From: Rosenbergiella collisarenosi | Lineage (GTDB): Bacteria; Pseudomonadota; Gammaproteobacteria; Enterobacterales; Enterobacteriaceae | Assembly: GCF_018494085.1 (NCBI RefSeq) | Contig: NZ_JABBFP010000004.1 | Span: 248,001 to 312,000, forward strand | Reading direction: 5' to 3' | DNA length: 64,000 nucleotides | Shown here: in pieces, positions 8,142 through 16,868 of the stretch | Position numbering within the stretch: the stretch's first letter is position 1 | Layout of the letters: the number at the start of each line of letters is the position of its first letter | The notes under the pieces: generated by a model | Seen by the model: the letters and a program-made list of their open reading frames with translations, nothing else | Told to the model about the DNA's origin: nothing | Database searches by the model: none | Made by a program: the position numbers and the translations under genes

Positions 8142-8822
8142 TTAATTGGTTTTACGGGTCTTCATCCAACCGATAAGAAGAATTAACACGGCACAAATCG
8201 CTCCAGCACAGTGTTCGTAAAAGGCCAGATTTTCACCTGCCAGATACGGATGAAGCAGAGGGTCGGTCAGTAGCATACTTCCCGCAATCCATCCGATTAG
8301 CGCCCCACCAGCCAGAATTATTACCGGCCAACGATCGAGTAAACTCAATACCAGACGGCTACCCGCAACGATAATAGGAATACTTAATAACACGCCTACT
8401 GCAACGATGACGAGATGGCCACGACCCGCCGCCGCGACCGCAAGAACGTTATCCAGCGACATGATGACATCGGCGATAGTGATCGTCAGCGCTGTTTTCC
8501 ATAGGCTTGAAGAGGTCTTACCGTGCTCATCGCCCTCATCTTCGCCCGAGACTAATTTATAGCCGATCCAGAGCAGCAATAGACCCCCAACAAGTTTCAA
8601 GCCAGGAAGGGTCAATAGGTATACGGCCACTACCAATAGCACAATCCGCGCCACGATAGCCCCAACGGTGCCGATGATAATGGCTTTACGCCGTAAGTTA
8701 TCGGGTAAGCCACGACAGGCCATGGCGATAACAACGGCATTATCTCCCCCCAACAGCAGGTCGATTAACAGAATTTGCGCTAGGATAGCGACCCAATCCC
8801 AGTGCTGGAAAATTTCACCCAT
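8142..8822 (-). CDS. TerC-family integral membrane protein (YjbE/YkoY type)
   Basis: This 226-residue membrane protein has about seven hydrophobic segments. The two acidic family motifs are present: LLGGDNAVVIAMA at residues about 22-34 and the repeat-related MSLDNVLAVAA at about 122-132. They point to a cation-transport unit of the LysE/TerC superfamily. Some relatives export manganese, and others act with secretion. I looked for a yybP-ykoY manganese riboswitch upstream and did not see one. The start has a correctly placed GAGGA about 7 bases upstream. Which metal, if any, it moves is unknown. Confidence 0.82.
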   Translation of the reverse strand: MGEIFQHWDWVAILAQILLIDLLLGGDNAVVIAMACRGLPDNLRRKAIIIGTVGAIVARIVLLVVAVYLLTLPGLKLVGGLLLLWIGYKLVSGEDEGDEHGKTSSSLWKTALTITIADVIMSLDNVLAVAAAGRGHLVIVAVGVLLSIPIIVAGSRLVLSLLDRWPVIILAGGALIGWIAGSMLLTDPLLHPYLAGENLAFYEHCAGAICAVLILLIGWMKTRKTN

Positions 8823-8881
8823 AATATCCTCGAAGTAATGCCTAATCTGACTCTATGTACGTTAGGGCTACTGTTTATCAA

Positions 8882-8896
8882 ACTTTGTTACAAAGT
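8882..8896. promoter_or_regulatory. Perfect inverted repeat in terC-dalD divergent region
   Basis: ACTTTG-TTA-CAAAGT is a perfect 6-3-6 inverted repeat. A further ACTTTG half-site occurs near 8947. Both lie in the 206-bp region between divergent genes and may be a regulator site. The binding protein is unknown. Confidence 0.35.
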
Positions 8897-9028
8897 AAAG
8901 ACTTAGTTATCGCCCGTTCCACATTTGATTACTTATTATAGGCCTAAACTTTGTTTTTTGACTATTTGTGCTAAGGTTACCAGTAACATTCTAACGTAAC
9001 ACATGTCGATTACGACTGAGGATGCCCT

Positions 9029-10435
9029 TTGCAAAACACAACAGCAATTACACCAGATACTCATACTTCATGGCTGCATCTAGGAGCCGGCGCTTTCCAT
9101 CGCGCCCACCAGGGTTGGTATCTCAATCAACTCCATCAACTCGGCGATACCCGCTGGTCGTTAGCCCTTGGTAATATCCGCAACAGCGCAAGCCAAGCTA
9201 CTCTTGATAAGCTGGGTCAGCAGCAAGGCGTCTACACTCTGGAAGTGATTAGTCCAGAAGGCGATATCGATTACCAAACCATCACCGCTATCAAGCGCGT
9301 TATCCCTTGGGATGCTGAACTCAAGCAACTGATTGCCGTCGGCGCGGCCCCAGATACCAAGATTATCTCTTTTACCGTTACAGAAGGCGGCTACTTCTTG
9401 ACCGATAAGGGACATCTCGATCTTGATCATCCAATCGTTGCCCAAGAGCTGGCTGAACCCAGCAATATCGTAACGGTTTATGGCGCCTTAGTCGCGATAC
9501 TGCGCCAACGGCTTGCGACACAAGCGGGTCCGGTAACCTTACTGAACTGCGATAATCTACGTCATAATGGCGAGTGCTTACGTGCAGGCCTGAATGAGTA
9601 TATTGCCGCGCTCGGTGATAAAGCCCTGGCGGCATGGTGTGAAACGGCGATCAGTACCCCTAACAGCATGGTCGACCGTATCACGCCAAAGAGTGATGAT
9701 GCCCTACTACAGCGCCTAAAAGAGCAAGGGATCGTCAACGACCAAGTTCCTGTCGCCTGTGAAGCATTCTCGCAGTGGGTGATTGAAGATGATTTTATTG
9801 CCGGTCGCCCAGCACTAGAGCGTGTCGGTGTCGAGTTCGTCGAGGATGTGATCCCGTTTGAAGAGGCCAAGATCCGCGTGCTGAATGCCAGCCATAGCGG
9901 TATTGCATGGGCGGGCGCTCTGCTTGGGGCGCAATCTATCGATGAGAGCCTCACCCCACAGGTGCGCCAGTGGATCCAAGATTACGTCGCCGAAGATGTC
10001 GTCGCGGCACTACCGGCAGGTTCAATCGATCTTAATGCTTATTGTACGACCACCCTACACCGCTTTAGTAATGCCAAGGTGCGTGATACCAATCAGCGGG
10101 TTTCCTCTGACAGTATTGCCAAATTACAGCAGTTTATTTTGCCGACGCTCAAAACCCGTTATCAGCAGGGTGACGTACCCAAGGCGACGCTCGTGTTAGT
10201 CGCCCTGTGGTATCTCTTTATGCAGCGCCGTGCGGCGGGGAGTCTCCCTTTTGAGTATCAAGATAGAGCGATTGATAGCGTACCTTTCGACGCCATTTAC
10301 GCGAGTGAAGATAGCCTACAGGCTTTTGCACAATCGCCCGCGCTGATGGGGTGCTTGGCCGAACATCCGACGTTCACCGAAGACTTACGTAGTGCGGTGG
10401 ATAACGTTAAAAAAATACTCGCGAGAACCGACTAA
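9029..10435 (+). CDS. dalD: D-arabinitol 4-dehydrogenase (mannitol dehydrogenase family)
   Basis: This 468-residue polyol dehydrogenase is predicted to oxidise D-arabinitol to D-xylulose with NAD. It follows Klebsiella DalD closely: LHLGAGAFHRAHQ at residues about 16-28, the TVTEGGYFL segment, LLNCDNLRHNGE, PNSMVDRITP and the catalytic-domain EEAKIRVLNASHSGIAWAG containing the Lys-x4-Asn-x2-His signature. The start is TTG at 9029, supported by GAGG 7 bases upstream. The nearby ATG at 9022 is out of frame. It is followed after 4 bp by a SemiSWEET gene, suggesting uptake and oxidation of one substrate. No xylulokinase gene is nearby. Confidence 0.85.
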   Translation: MQNTTAITPDTHTSWLHLGAGAFHRAHQGWYLNQLHQLGDTRWSLALGNIRNSASQATLDKLGQQQGVYTLEVISPEGDIDYQTITAIKRVIPWDAELKQLIAVGAAPDTKIISFTVTEGGYFLTDKGHLDLDHPIVAQELAEPSNIVTVYGALVAILRQRLATQAGPVTLLNCDNLRHNGECLRAGLNEYIAALGDKALAAWCETAISTPNSMVDRITPKSDDALLQRLKEQGIVNDQVPVACEAFSQWVIEDDFIAGRPALERVGVEFVEDVIPFEEAKIRVLNASHSGIAWAGALLGAQSIDESLTPQVRQWIQDYVAEDVVAALPAGSIDLNAYCTTTLHRFSNAKVRDTNQRVSSDSIAKLQQFILPTLKTRYQQGDVPKATLVLVALWYLFMQRRAAGSLPFEYQDRAIDSVPFDAIYASEDSLQAFAQSPALMGCLAEHPTFTEDLRSAVDNVKKILARTD

Positions 10436-10439
10436 CCGC

Positions 10440-10913
10440 ATGAAAAATATTATCGTTGTTGCGCTGACTATCATCCTAGCGTTGCTATCCATCGCCCTAC
10501 TCACCCCCTGGCCTGTCTGGCTGGGGACGTTAGCCGCCTGGGTCACGACCGGATCGTTTTGTCTACAAGTCCTACACATTGTAAAAAATAAAGAGACCAA
10601 GGCGCTCTCTTTAGGCATGTGGGCAGCGCTATTTTTCGGCGTCGCTTGCTGGACCGGCTATGGATTTCGGGTCCACGATATCCCGGTAATGATGGCGAAT
10701 GGTATCACCGCCTTACTCGCGATCACGGTAATCGGTCTGAAGTTGTGGCATGAGCGACCGCGGCTTCTAAAGCGAGGGCGACGCATTCGTCGTATGCCTG
10801 GTGTTGTATTAAGACCACGAATACGTAGCCTACGACCGTTGCAGCGAACTCGTGACGCACGCGCGACTAAGAAAAGTAAGAAAACGCAGGCCAGCGCTGA
10901 ACTTACTGAATAA
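10440..10913 (+). CDS. SemiSWEET/PQ-loop sugar transporter with basic tail
   Basis: This 157-residue protein has an N-terminal hydrophobic segment and then a three-helix PQ-loop unit: LGTLAAWVTTGSFCLQVLHI, the ETKALSLGMWAAL helix and a third helix around MMANGITALLAIT. This is the SemiSWEET fold, which works as a homodimer for facilitated sugar movement. The last 45 residues are very rich in Arg and Lys and are not part of the usual family length of about 90. The start at 10440 was chosen over an upstream Met inside dalD. The 4-bp gap to dalD indicates co-transcription, so polyol or pentose transport is likely but unproven. Confidence 0.75.
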   Translation: MKNIIVVALTIILALLSIALLTPWPVWLGTLAAWVTTGSFCLQVLHIVKNKETKALSLGMWAALFFGVACWTGYGFRVHDIPVMMANGITALLAITVIGLKLWHERPRLLKRGRRIRRMPGVVLRPRIRSLRPLQRTRDARATKKSKKTQASAELTE

Positions 10914-10980
10914 ATAGGTGCCTTCCTTATTACGAATTCGGTCTTTTTGAAGTGCCAACTTTGTTGGGGAAGGTAAACTT

Positions 10981-11733
10981 ATGCTTATAGATAGAAAATC
11001 AGGCCGTACGGGTAACGAAGACCGTCAGCTTGCAGTCGCGCTGGCTGGTTGTGCAGGGATGCTTAACGTCCTTGCCTTGGGGGCATTTGGGCTTTTCCCC
11101 TCCAACATGACAGGCAACGCGACGCAACTCTCTCAAGAACTCTTACAGTGGGACAAGCTGGAGATGGTCCCGCTTATCTTGCTGCTCACCTCTTTTCTCT
11201 GCGGGGCCTTCACGTCGCGGGTCGCCGTATCCTTAGCGAAAAAGGTTAATTTGCGTACTATCTATGCGCACATTCTGTTGATCGAAGGTATCCTACTCAT
11301 CGCGCCAGTGGTCGCCGGTTTCTGGTATCCACAAAATCTACAACAGGGCTACTACCTGTTTGGGCTCAGTTTTCTTCTAGGCGCGCATAACGCGACCTCT
11401 ACCCAGTTGTCGCAAGGTAAGGTCCGCACGACGCATATAACCGGTACCCTCACCGATGCCGGTATCGTGCTTGCGAATCTACTGCTTCATCCGGTATTAC
11501 GCCACCCGCCGGCCCAATTAAAGCAATTTCGCTATTTATTAAGCGTTTATTTTACTTCTCTGATTTCTTTTTTCATTGGCGGACTCATCGGTATCCTCGG
11601 CTATGAGTGGTTAGGAATGAACGCCTTTATCCTAGCCGGCTCTATTCTACTGGCGGTCTCCTTACTCACGCTGCTGCGTGTGCTGTTCCGCAAACGTAGT
11701 AAAGTCCTGCAAGGTCATCCTGCGCAAAGATAA
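10981..11733 (+). CDS. YoaK-family (DUF1275) membrane protein
   Basis: This 250-residue inner-membrane protein has six probable helices. The family signature GAFGLFPSNMTGN at residues about 34-46 and the GAHNATSTQLSQG-x-VRTTHITGTLTD stretch at about 137-160 are both present and define the DUF1275/YoaK group. Transport of a small solute has been suggested for the family, but no substrate is established. It lies 67 bp after the SemiSWEET gene, with its own GAAGG ribosome binding site. Operon membership is uncertain. Confidence 0.8.
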   Translation: MLIDRKSGRTGNEDRQLAVALAGCAGMLNVLALGAFGLFPSNMTGNATQLSQELLQWDKLEMVPLILLLTSFLCGAFTSRVAVSLAKKVNLRTIYAHILLIEGILLIAPVVAGFWYPQNLQQGYYLFGLSFLLGAHNATSTQLSQGKVRTTHITGTLTDAGIVLANLLLHPVLRHPPAQLKQFRYLLSVYFTSLISFFIGGLIGILGYEWLGMNAFILAGSILLAVSLLTLLRVLFRKRSKVLQGHPAQR

Positions 11734-11769
11734 CGTGAATAAATCTTTCTCTACGCCTCGCTATATATT

Positions 11770-11795
11770 AATATATGTTCATATATTCATTTATT
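11770..11795. promoter_or_regulatory. 12-2-12 operator-like repeat before the zinc exporter gene
   Basis: AATATATGTTCA and TATTCATTTATT form an imperfect 12-2-12 inverted repeat, the spacing bound by SmtB/CzrA-type repressors. It ends 18 bp before the exporter start. The SmtB-type sensor gene is the next gene downstream, on the other strand. Confidence 0.5.
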
Positions 11796-11813
11796 AACGA
11801 TAGCGAGGCAGTG

Positions 11814-12803
11814 ATGTCATCCCACTCTCATCATGGTGAGCACGACCACCATCACGACCATTCTCATGTTCCTCAGGTCAACCAGGCCAATCAGAAAAAA
11901 GTACTGATCTCGTTTGTACTGATCTTCACCTTTATGATCGTCGAATTCGTGGGGGGCATCTACGCCGGTTCGCTAGCCTTAATGGCGGATGCCGGGCATA
12001 TGCTAACCGATGCTTTCGCCTTAGCCCTTGCATGGGCGGCGTTCTATTTTAGTTCGCGCCAGCCGAATAACCGCCTAACCTTTGGTTATATTCGCTTCGA
12101 GGTCTTGGCCAGTTTATTTAATGCATTAACCCTATTTCTGATCGCCCTCTTTATTATTTATGAGGCATGGCAACGTCTGTCGGCACCGGCTACGGTCATG
12201 CCAGGGCCGATGTTAATCGTTGCCAGTGCTGGGCTGCTCGTTAATTTTATCGTGTTGTGGATTATGACGCGTGGAGAGACGGAAAACGTCAATATTAAGG
12301 GCGTGATCTTACACGTGATGGGGGATTTACTCGGCTCCGTCGCCGCTATTGTCGCCGCAGTCGTTATCGCCTTAACAGGTTGGGCTCCTATCGACCCCAT
12401 CCTTTCGGTCGTAGTTGCACTCTTGATTTTACGCGGTGCTTGGACGCTAATTCGTAAAACTTCGCATATTTTATTAGAAGGTGCGCCCGATGAAGCGGTG
12501 CCCTCTAAGATCCGTGCACATTTGCTTGAGCATATTACCGGGTTGCAGGAGGTCTCTCACATTCATGTTTGGCAGATCAGTAGCGGCGTAACCTTAGCGA
12601 CCTTACACATTCGAGCAGAGGATGATAGACAAGTGAAACGGGTGGTGCGGGCGGTTGAGCAAGAGTTGAAGACATCGTTCTCCATCGCCCACAGTACGAT
12701 CGCTATCGATTGGGCCGATAACGATACCTCGGCAGGCTGTGTGTTGAATGAGTTGGCCGCCGAGAGCGACTGTCACGCAGCGCCGCACTCCCACTCACAC
12801 TAA
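11814..12803 (+). CDS. CDF-family zinc exporter (ZitB/CzcD type)
   Basis: This 329-residue inner-membrane antiporter moves Zn(II), and possibly Co or Cd, out of the cytoplasm in exchange for protons. It has a His-rich cytoplasmic N-terminus (HSHHGEHDHHHDHSH), six membrane helices, and the metal site HMLTD in ADAGHMLTDAF together with HVMGDLLGS of helix 5. The C-terminal ferredoxin-like cytoplasmic domain (about 230-310) has HIHVWQISSG. It ends in another His-rich tail. The start at 11814 has GAGG upstream. The 4-bp convergent overlap with an SmtB-type sensor and the operator-like dyad suggest zinc control. Confidence 0.87.
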   Translation: MSSHSHHGEHDHHHDHSHVPQVNQANQKKVLISFVLIFTFMIVEFVGGIYAGSLALMADAGHMLTDAFALALAWAAFYFSSRQPNNRLTFGYIRFEVLASLFNALTLFLIALFIIYEAWQRLSAPATVMPGPMLIVASAGLLVNFIVLWIMTRGETENVNIKGVILHVMGDLLGSVAAIVAAVVIALTGWAPIDPILSVVVALLILRGAWTLIRKTSHILLEGAPDEAVPSKIRAHLLEHITGLQEVSHIHVWQISSGVTLATLHIRAEDDRQVKRVVRAVEQELKTSFSIAHSTIAIDWADNDTSAGCVLNELAAESDCHAAPHSHSH

Positions 12804-13153
12804 TCTTCACCCTGCTCTTCGGTAAGGTGAACCGCCATATCTAACAATACGTGGCTGACATGTTTGTCAGCCACTCGGTAATAAATATGGCGGGCATGTC
12901 GTTCACCAATCACCAAACGAGCCGCTTTGAGCAAGCGTAAGTGGTGACTGACTAGAGATTGTGAGAGTTGTAAAGCTTCCGCGATATCATTCACCGCCGC
13001 AGGGTGCGTCAAGCATTGCAAGAGGATCCGCAGGCGTGAAGGATCGCCCAGTAACTTGAAGGTGTCTGCCAGTTGCGCAATATCTTGGCTACTTAAGACG
13101 GGTAGCGGCGAGTTTTTGGCGTCCTGCGCCTCGCTACAAGGATCACTACACAT
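12800..13153 (-). CDS. SmtB/CzrA-type zinc-responsive repressor
   Basis: This is a 117-residue ArsR/SmtB winged-helix repressor. The core is LLGDPSRLRILLQCL, with recognition helix LSQSLVSHHLRLLKAARLV and wing RHARHIYYRVAD. The C-terminal helix carries Asp-x-His, ten residues, His-x2-Glu (DKH and HLTE). This is exactly the spacing of the alpha5 zinc site of SmtB (Asp104, His106, His117, Glu120). Zinc binding would release it from DNA. It is convergent with the CDF exporter and overlaps it by 4 bp. An N-terminal cysteine pair (CSDPC) could add an alpha3N-type site. Confidence 0.87.
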   Translation of the reverse strand: MCSDPCSEAQDAKNSPLPVLSSQDIAQLADTFKLLGDPSRLRILLQCLTHPAAVNDIAEALQLSQSLVSHHLRLLKAARLVIGERHARHIYYRVADKHVSHVLLDMAVHLTEEQGED

Positions 13154-13233
13154 ATTTTATTCCCAACCGGGTGCTGACTGAATACCTATTATTACAGCGT
13201 AGATAATAAAGTGCGTCCAGTCTTTCCTCATGC

Positions 13234-13264
13234 TTGACCTTTCCCTTGCGGGAAGCTGTAGGCT
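13234..13264 (+). promoter_or_regulatory. CueR-type copper-responsive promoter of copA
   Basis: A TTGACC -35 box (13234-13239) is separated by 19 bp from a TAGGCT -10 box (13259-13264). The spacer holds a CTTTCCC-TTG-CGGGAAG dyad. The over-long spacer with an embedded dyad is the mark of MerR-family control and closely resembles the E. coli copA promoter. No cueR gene is visible here. Confidence 0.7.
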
Positions 13265-13292
13265 AGGGTTAATAAAATATTAGGAGTCTATC

Positions 13293-15545
13293 ATGTCTAG
13301 CCCTTCCCCTACCCTCCAGCTTGCTGTAGAAGGCATGTCCTGCGCAAGTTGTGTCGGACGCGTCGAGCGTATTTTAGCGGCCCAGCCCGGCGTCGAACAC
13401 GCTAGCGTTAACTTGGCCACCGAACGAGCGACGGTGACAGGTGATATCGACGGTGAGAATTTGGCGCAAGCAGTCACCGCCGCCGGTTATCCTACTAAAG
13501 TCTGGGTAGATGCCGCCCATGTCCGTGCTGAACAACAACAAAAAAAGCTGCAGAAGTATCAAACTCTCAAGCGTAACGTTGCGATAGCGCTAGCACTGAC
13601 GCTGCCTATTTTTTGTATTGAAATGGCCATGCATCTTAGCCATACGCTTGAAATATGGATCGATACACGGCTCCCCGTACAGATACGTTGGATTACCGAG
13701 GCGCTTCTTGCCACCCTCGTCCTAATTGGCCCCGGCCGCCAATTTTACCGCCTCGGCCTCCCTGCCCTGTGGCATCGTGCACCGGATATGAACTCGTTAG
13801 TCGCGATAGGGACTCTCGCGGCATGGGGATACTCGATCTGCGCGACCTTCGTGCCACGCTGGTTACCGACGCAGAGTGTACACGTCTACTTCGAAGCCGC
13901 CGCGACGATCGTCTGCTTAGTCTTGATTGGACGCCTGCTTGAAGCGCGTGCCAAGGGAAAAACCTCGCAGGCGATGCAGCGTTTATTACAGCTACAGCCA
14001 AACGTTGCCCGCCGTTGGGAGAATGACCAGAGTGAGGAGGTTGCCACCGAGAGTTTACGTGTTGGCGATATCGTCGAGGTGAGGCCTGGCGAAAAGATCC
14101 CTATCGATGGTGAAGTCGTTGTCGGCAATAGCCATGTCGAAGAATCGATGATCACGGGCGAGCCGCTGGCGGTAAGTAAACAGCCGGGCGATATGCTGAC
14201 GGGAGGGACGCTTAATCAACAGGGCTACTTACGCTTTAGCGTGACTGCCATCGGCGAACAGACTGTATTGGCACAGATTGTACAGGCAGTCGAGCAGGCT
14301 CAGGCGGCGAAATTACCGATCCAAGGCCTCGTCGATAAAATTACTCGCTGGTTTGTACCGGTAGTATTAGCCGTCGCCGTTGTGACCTTCGTAGGAGGGT
14401 GGTTTCTCGCTTCGCAAGGCGGGATTAGCCTCGCACTCGTCAACGCTGTTGCGGTGTTGATTATCGCCTGTCCTTGCGCCATGGGGCTTGCCACCCCCAC
14501 ATCTATCATGGTCGCCACAGGCCGAGCCGCAGAGAAAGGGATATTGTTCCGGCAAGGCCGAGCCTTACAACAACTGCGCGATTGCACATTGGTAGCCTTC
14601 GATAAGACGGGTACTCTTACCGTGGGGCGCCCAACATTAACCGACCTGCAACCGGCTGAGGGATTTTCCGTTCAGCAACTTCTCACCTACGCCGCCGCTG
14701 TCGAAGGCTATTCGGAGCATCCGCTTGCGCGCGCAGTGGTTGAGGCCGCACAGGCGCAACACCTCGAAAAGCTAGCGAGTAGCGATTTTATGACCGAAAG
14801 CGGGATGGGTGTTACGGCAACTGTCGATAACCGTATCGTGCATGTGGGTGCCCGGCGCTATATGGAGGCGCTCAAGGTCAATTGTTCGGCCTTAGATGCG
14901 CAAGCCGCACAGTATGCCGAGCAGGGTAAAAGCCCCTTCTATGTGGCGATAAACCAGCGATTGGCCGGGCTTCTCGCCGTCGCTGACCCTATAAAGCCCT
15001 CTAGTCGGGCGGTCGTTCAACATCTACAGAGCCAGAGTATTCGGGTCGCTATGCTGACCGGCGATAACCGGCTGACCGCACAGGCTGTAGCGAAACAACT
15101 TGGGATTGACGAGGTCATCGCGGAGGTCAAACCACAAGGCAAAGTAGCCGCTATCACGGCATGGCAGCATGATGCTCAGCGCGTCGCGTTTATTGGCGAT
15201 GGGATTAACGATGCGCCTGCGCTGGCGGCGGCCGAGGTCGGCGTAGCGTTGGGGAGTGGAACGGATATCGCCATGGAATCGGCAGACGTGGTGTTGATGT
15301 CAGGGGAGCTAACGAATATTTTGAATGCCTTACATTTATCGCGGGTGACGATGACCAATATTCATCAAAATCTATTCTGGGCCTTTATCTACAACTTGGT
15401 GTTGATTCCGGTCGCGGCCGGTGCGCTCTATCCCCACTTCGGTATTCAGCTATCGCCGATACTTGCCGCGGGAGCGATGGCGCTTTCTAGCGTATTTGTA
15501 CTGGGTAATGCCTTACGCTTAACACGGACGACGTTTTCCCACTGA
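13293..15545 (+). CDS. copA: Copper-exporting P1B-type ATPase CopA
   Basis: This 750-residue inner-membrane ATPase pumps Cu(I) out of the cytoplasm. It has one N-terminal heavy-metal-associated domain (GMSCASC at residues about 14-20), whereas E. coli CopA has two. Eight membrane helices include the CPC ion site in [13 protein letters not shown] (about 392). The TGEP actuator loop, DKTGTLT phosphorylation site (about 436), SEHPLA nucleotide site and [10 protein letters not shown] hinge are all intact. The Asn/Tyr and Met-Ser segments in the last two helices ([16 protein letters not shown]) favour Cu(I) over Zn. The CueR-type promoter supports this. A terminator follows directly. Confidence 0.9.
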   Translation: MSSPSPTLQLAVEGMSCASCVGRVERILAAQPGVEHASVNLATERATVTGDIDGENLAQAVTAAGYPTKVWVDAAHVRAEQQQKKLQKYQTLKRNVAIALALTLPIFCIEMAMHLSHTLEIWIDTRLPVQIRWITEALLATLVLIGPGRQFYRLGLPALWHRAPDMNSLVAIGTLAAWGYSICATFVPRWLPTQSVHVYFEAAATIVCLVLIGRLLEARAKGKTSQAMQRLLQLQPNVARRWENDQSEEVATESLRVGDIVEVRPGEKIPIDGEVVVGNSHVEESMITGEPLAVSKQPGDMLTGGTLNQQGYLRFSVTAIGEQTVLAQIVQAVEQAQAAKLPIQGLVDKITRWFVPVVLAVAVVTFVGGWFLASQGGISLALVNAVAVLIIACPCAMGLATPTSIMVATGRAAEKGILFRQGRALQQLRDCTLVAFDKTGTLTVGRPTLTDLQPAEGFSVQQLLTYAAAVEGYSEHPLARAVVEAAQAQHLEKLASSDFMTESGMGVTATVDNRIVHVGARRYMEALKVNCSALDAQAAQYAEQGKSPFYVAINQRLAGLLAVADPIKPSSRAVVQHLQSQSIRVAMLTGDNRLTAQAVAKQLGIDEVIAEVKPQGKVAAITAWQHDAQRVAFIGDGINDAPALAAAEVGVALGSGTDIAMESADVVLMSGELTNILNALHLSRVTMTNIHQNLFWAFIYNLVLIPVAAGALYPHFGIQLSPILAAGAMALSSVFVLGNALRLTRTTFSH

Positions 15546-15550
15546 AAAAA

Positions 15551-15585
15551 AGCCCTGAAGCGTTAAACGGTTCAGGGCTATTTAT
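15551..15585. terminator. Terminator between copA and AGE isomerase gene
   Basis: AGCCCTGAA (15551-15559) pairs with TTCAGGGCT (15571-15579) around an 11-base loop. It has T-rich sequence on the + side (ATTTATCTT) and an A-run upstream that serves the - strand. Confidence 0.75.
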
Positions 15586-15586
15586 C

Positions 15587-16840
15587 TTATTGCTGATGAT
15601 GACCTTGCTTAATGGACAAGCCTATCATTGGCGTCAGGGGTAAACGTGAGATCTGCGTCAGCTGCCAAGCGTGATATAAGTCGGGTTTCCCCTCCCACAC
15701 CACCGTCGAGGGATGCTGCTTAGCGTCTAGCTCATGCCACCAACTGCCGTTCTGCGTATCAATCAGGTAGCAGCCGATATAATCCCATAAACGGCGGTAC
15801 CACTGTTCGTACTGGGTTTCACCGGTACGTTTTAACAAACTTGCCGCCGTCGCGCAGCTTTCCGCTATCGTCCAGTGGATACGGCTATGCGTGACCGGTT
15901 TACCTTCCCAATCATGGGTATAGACAATTCCCGGAGAGCCATCCACATGCCAGCCAAATTCTGTTCCCGCATGGAATAACCCTTTGGCATCGGCAAGTAG
16001 CCACTCTGGAACCGGTTCCCCTGCAGCTTGCAAAGCGGCCTCAAGATGCAACAGCAATCGTGCCCATTCACAGGCATGTCCCGGCGTGACGCCATAGGGA
16101 TGGAAGCTATCGGTCGGTTTATCTTTGTTGTAATCGTGCCACTCTTGCCAATCTTCATGAAAATGCTCCGCCAAGAAGTAGTTATTGGCTGGGGCATGTT
16201 GATGAATAACCTTGTCGACGATAGCCAAGGCCCGAGCACGCCAAATCGGATTCTCCGTGTAGTCCGCCAATTGCAAAAACAGCTCGGTACAGTGCATATT
16301 GCTGTTTCCGCCACGATAGGCTTCTCGGTCCTGCCAATCACGGGTGTAGGTCTCGCACAGCGCCTCTTCATCGGCTAACCAGAAATAGGTTTCGAGTGTC
16401 TGTACCGCTTGCTGGTAAAGGTCTTCCGCTCGCGGGATCCCCGCTAGGCTCGCGCTACATCCGGCAAGGGTAACGAACACATGTAAATACGAAGCTTTAC
16501 GTTCGTCTGGGACATTTTCAGGAATTGTGCTCAGCCAACCGCCATGTTGCGAATCTTTTAAGACCCCAAGCAGAGAGTCGACACCCCATTGTGCAAGCTC
16601 TGCCGCACCTGGCTCTCCCTGTAAGGAGGCTAATGCGAAGCAGTGGGTCATGCGCGCGGTTTCCATCGTATCTGGCTGACTATTTTCCGCCTGATACCCT
16701 TTGTCATCGAGGGCGGTAAATCCGCCTCGCTCACAACGTGAGCGCTTATAGAATGCTAATAACTGTCGGCCTTGATCTTCCAGCCAGTGATGATGGTATT
16801 CCTGGCTTAGCCAACTCTGACTAAATTGCGTAAATAACAT
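15587..16840 (-). CDS. AGE-family sugar isomerase/epimerase (D-mannose isomerase, YihS-like)
   Basis: This 417-residue (alpha/alpha)6-barrel enzyme of the N-acylglucosamine 2-epimerase superfamily probably converts mannose to fructose. It matches YihS/mannose isomerases at AYRGGNSNMHCTELFL (active-site Arg and His), VTPGHACEWARLLLHLE (active-site His and Glu), IHWTIAES, and ELDA with VVWEGKPDLYHAWQ. The start at 16840 is preceded by GAGG. An upstream Met at 16915 would run into the SDR gene. It lies 28 bp after that SDR gene and was probably co-transcribed with it. Sulfoquinovose isomerisation is an alternative, but no other sulfoquinovose genes are present. Confidence 0.83.
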   Translation of the reverse strand: MLFTQFSQSWLSQEYHHHWLEDQGRQLLAFYKRSRCERGGFTALDDKGYQAENSQPDTMETARMTHCFALASLQGEPGAAELAQWGVDSLLGVLKDSQHGGWLSTIPENVPDERKASYLHVFVTLAGCSASLAGIPRAEDLYQQAVQTLETYFWLADEEALCETYTRDWQDREAYRGGNSNMHCTELFLQLADYTENPIWRARALAIVDKVIHQHAPANNYFLAEHFHEDWQEWHDYNKDKPTDSFHPYGVTPGHACEWARLLLHLEAALQAAGEPVPEWLLADAKGLFHAGTEFGWHVDGSPGIVYTHDWEGKPVTHSRIHWTIAESCATAASLLKRTGETQYEQWYRRLWDYIGCYLIDTQNGSWWHELDAKQHPSTVVWEGKPDLYHAWQLTQISRLPLTPMIGLSIKQGHHQQ

Positions 16841-16868
16841 AACAACACCTCTTAGCAAACCTGAATAA

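Noticed and set aside
8823..9028. A yybP-ykoY manganese riboswitch before the TerC-family gene
   Set aside because: The conserved core loops could not be found on the - strand.
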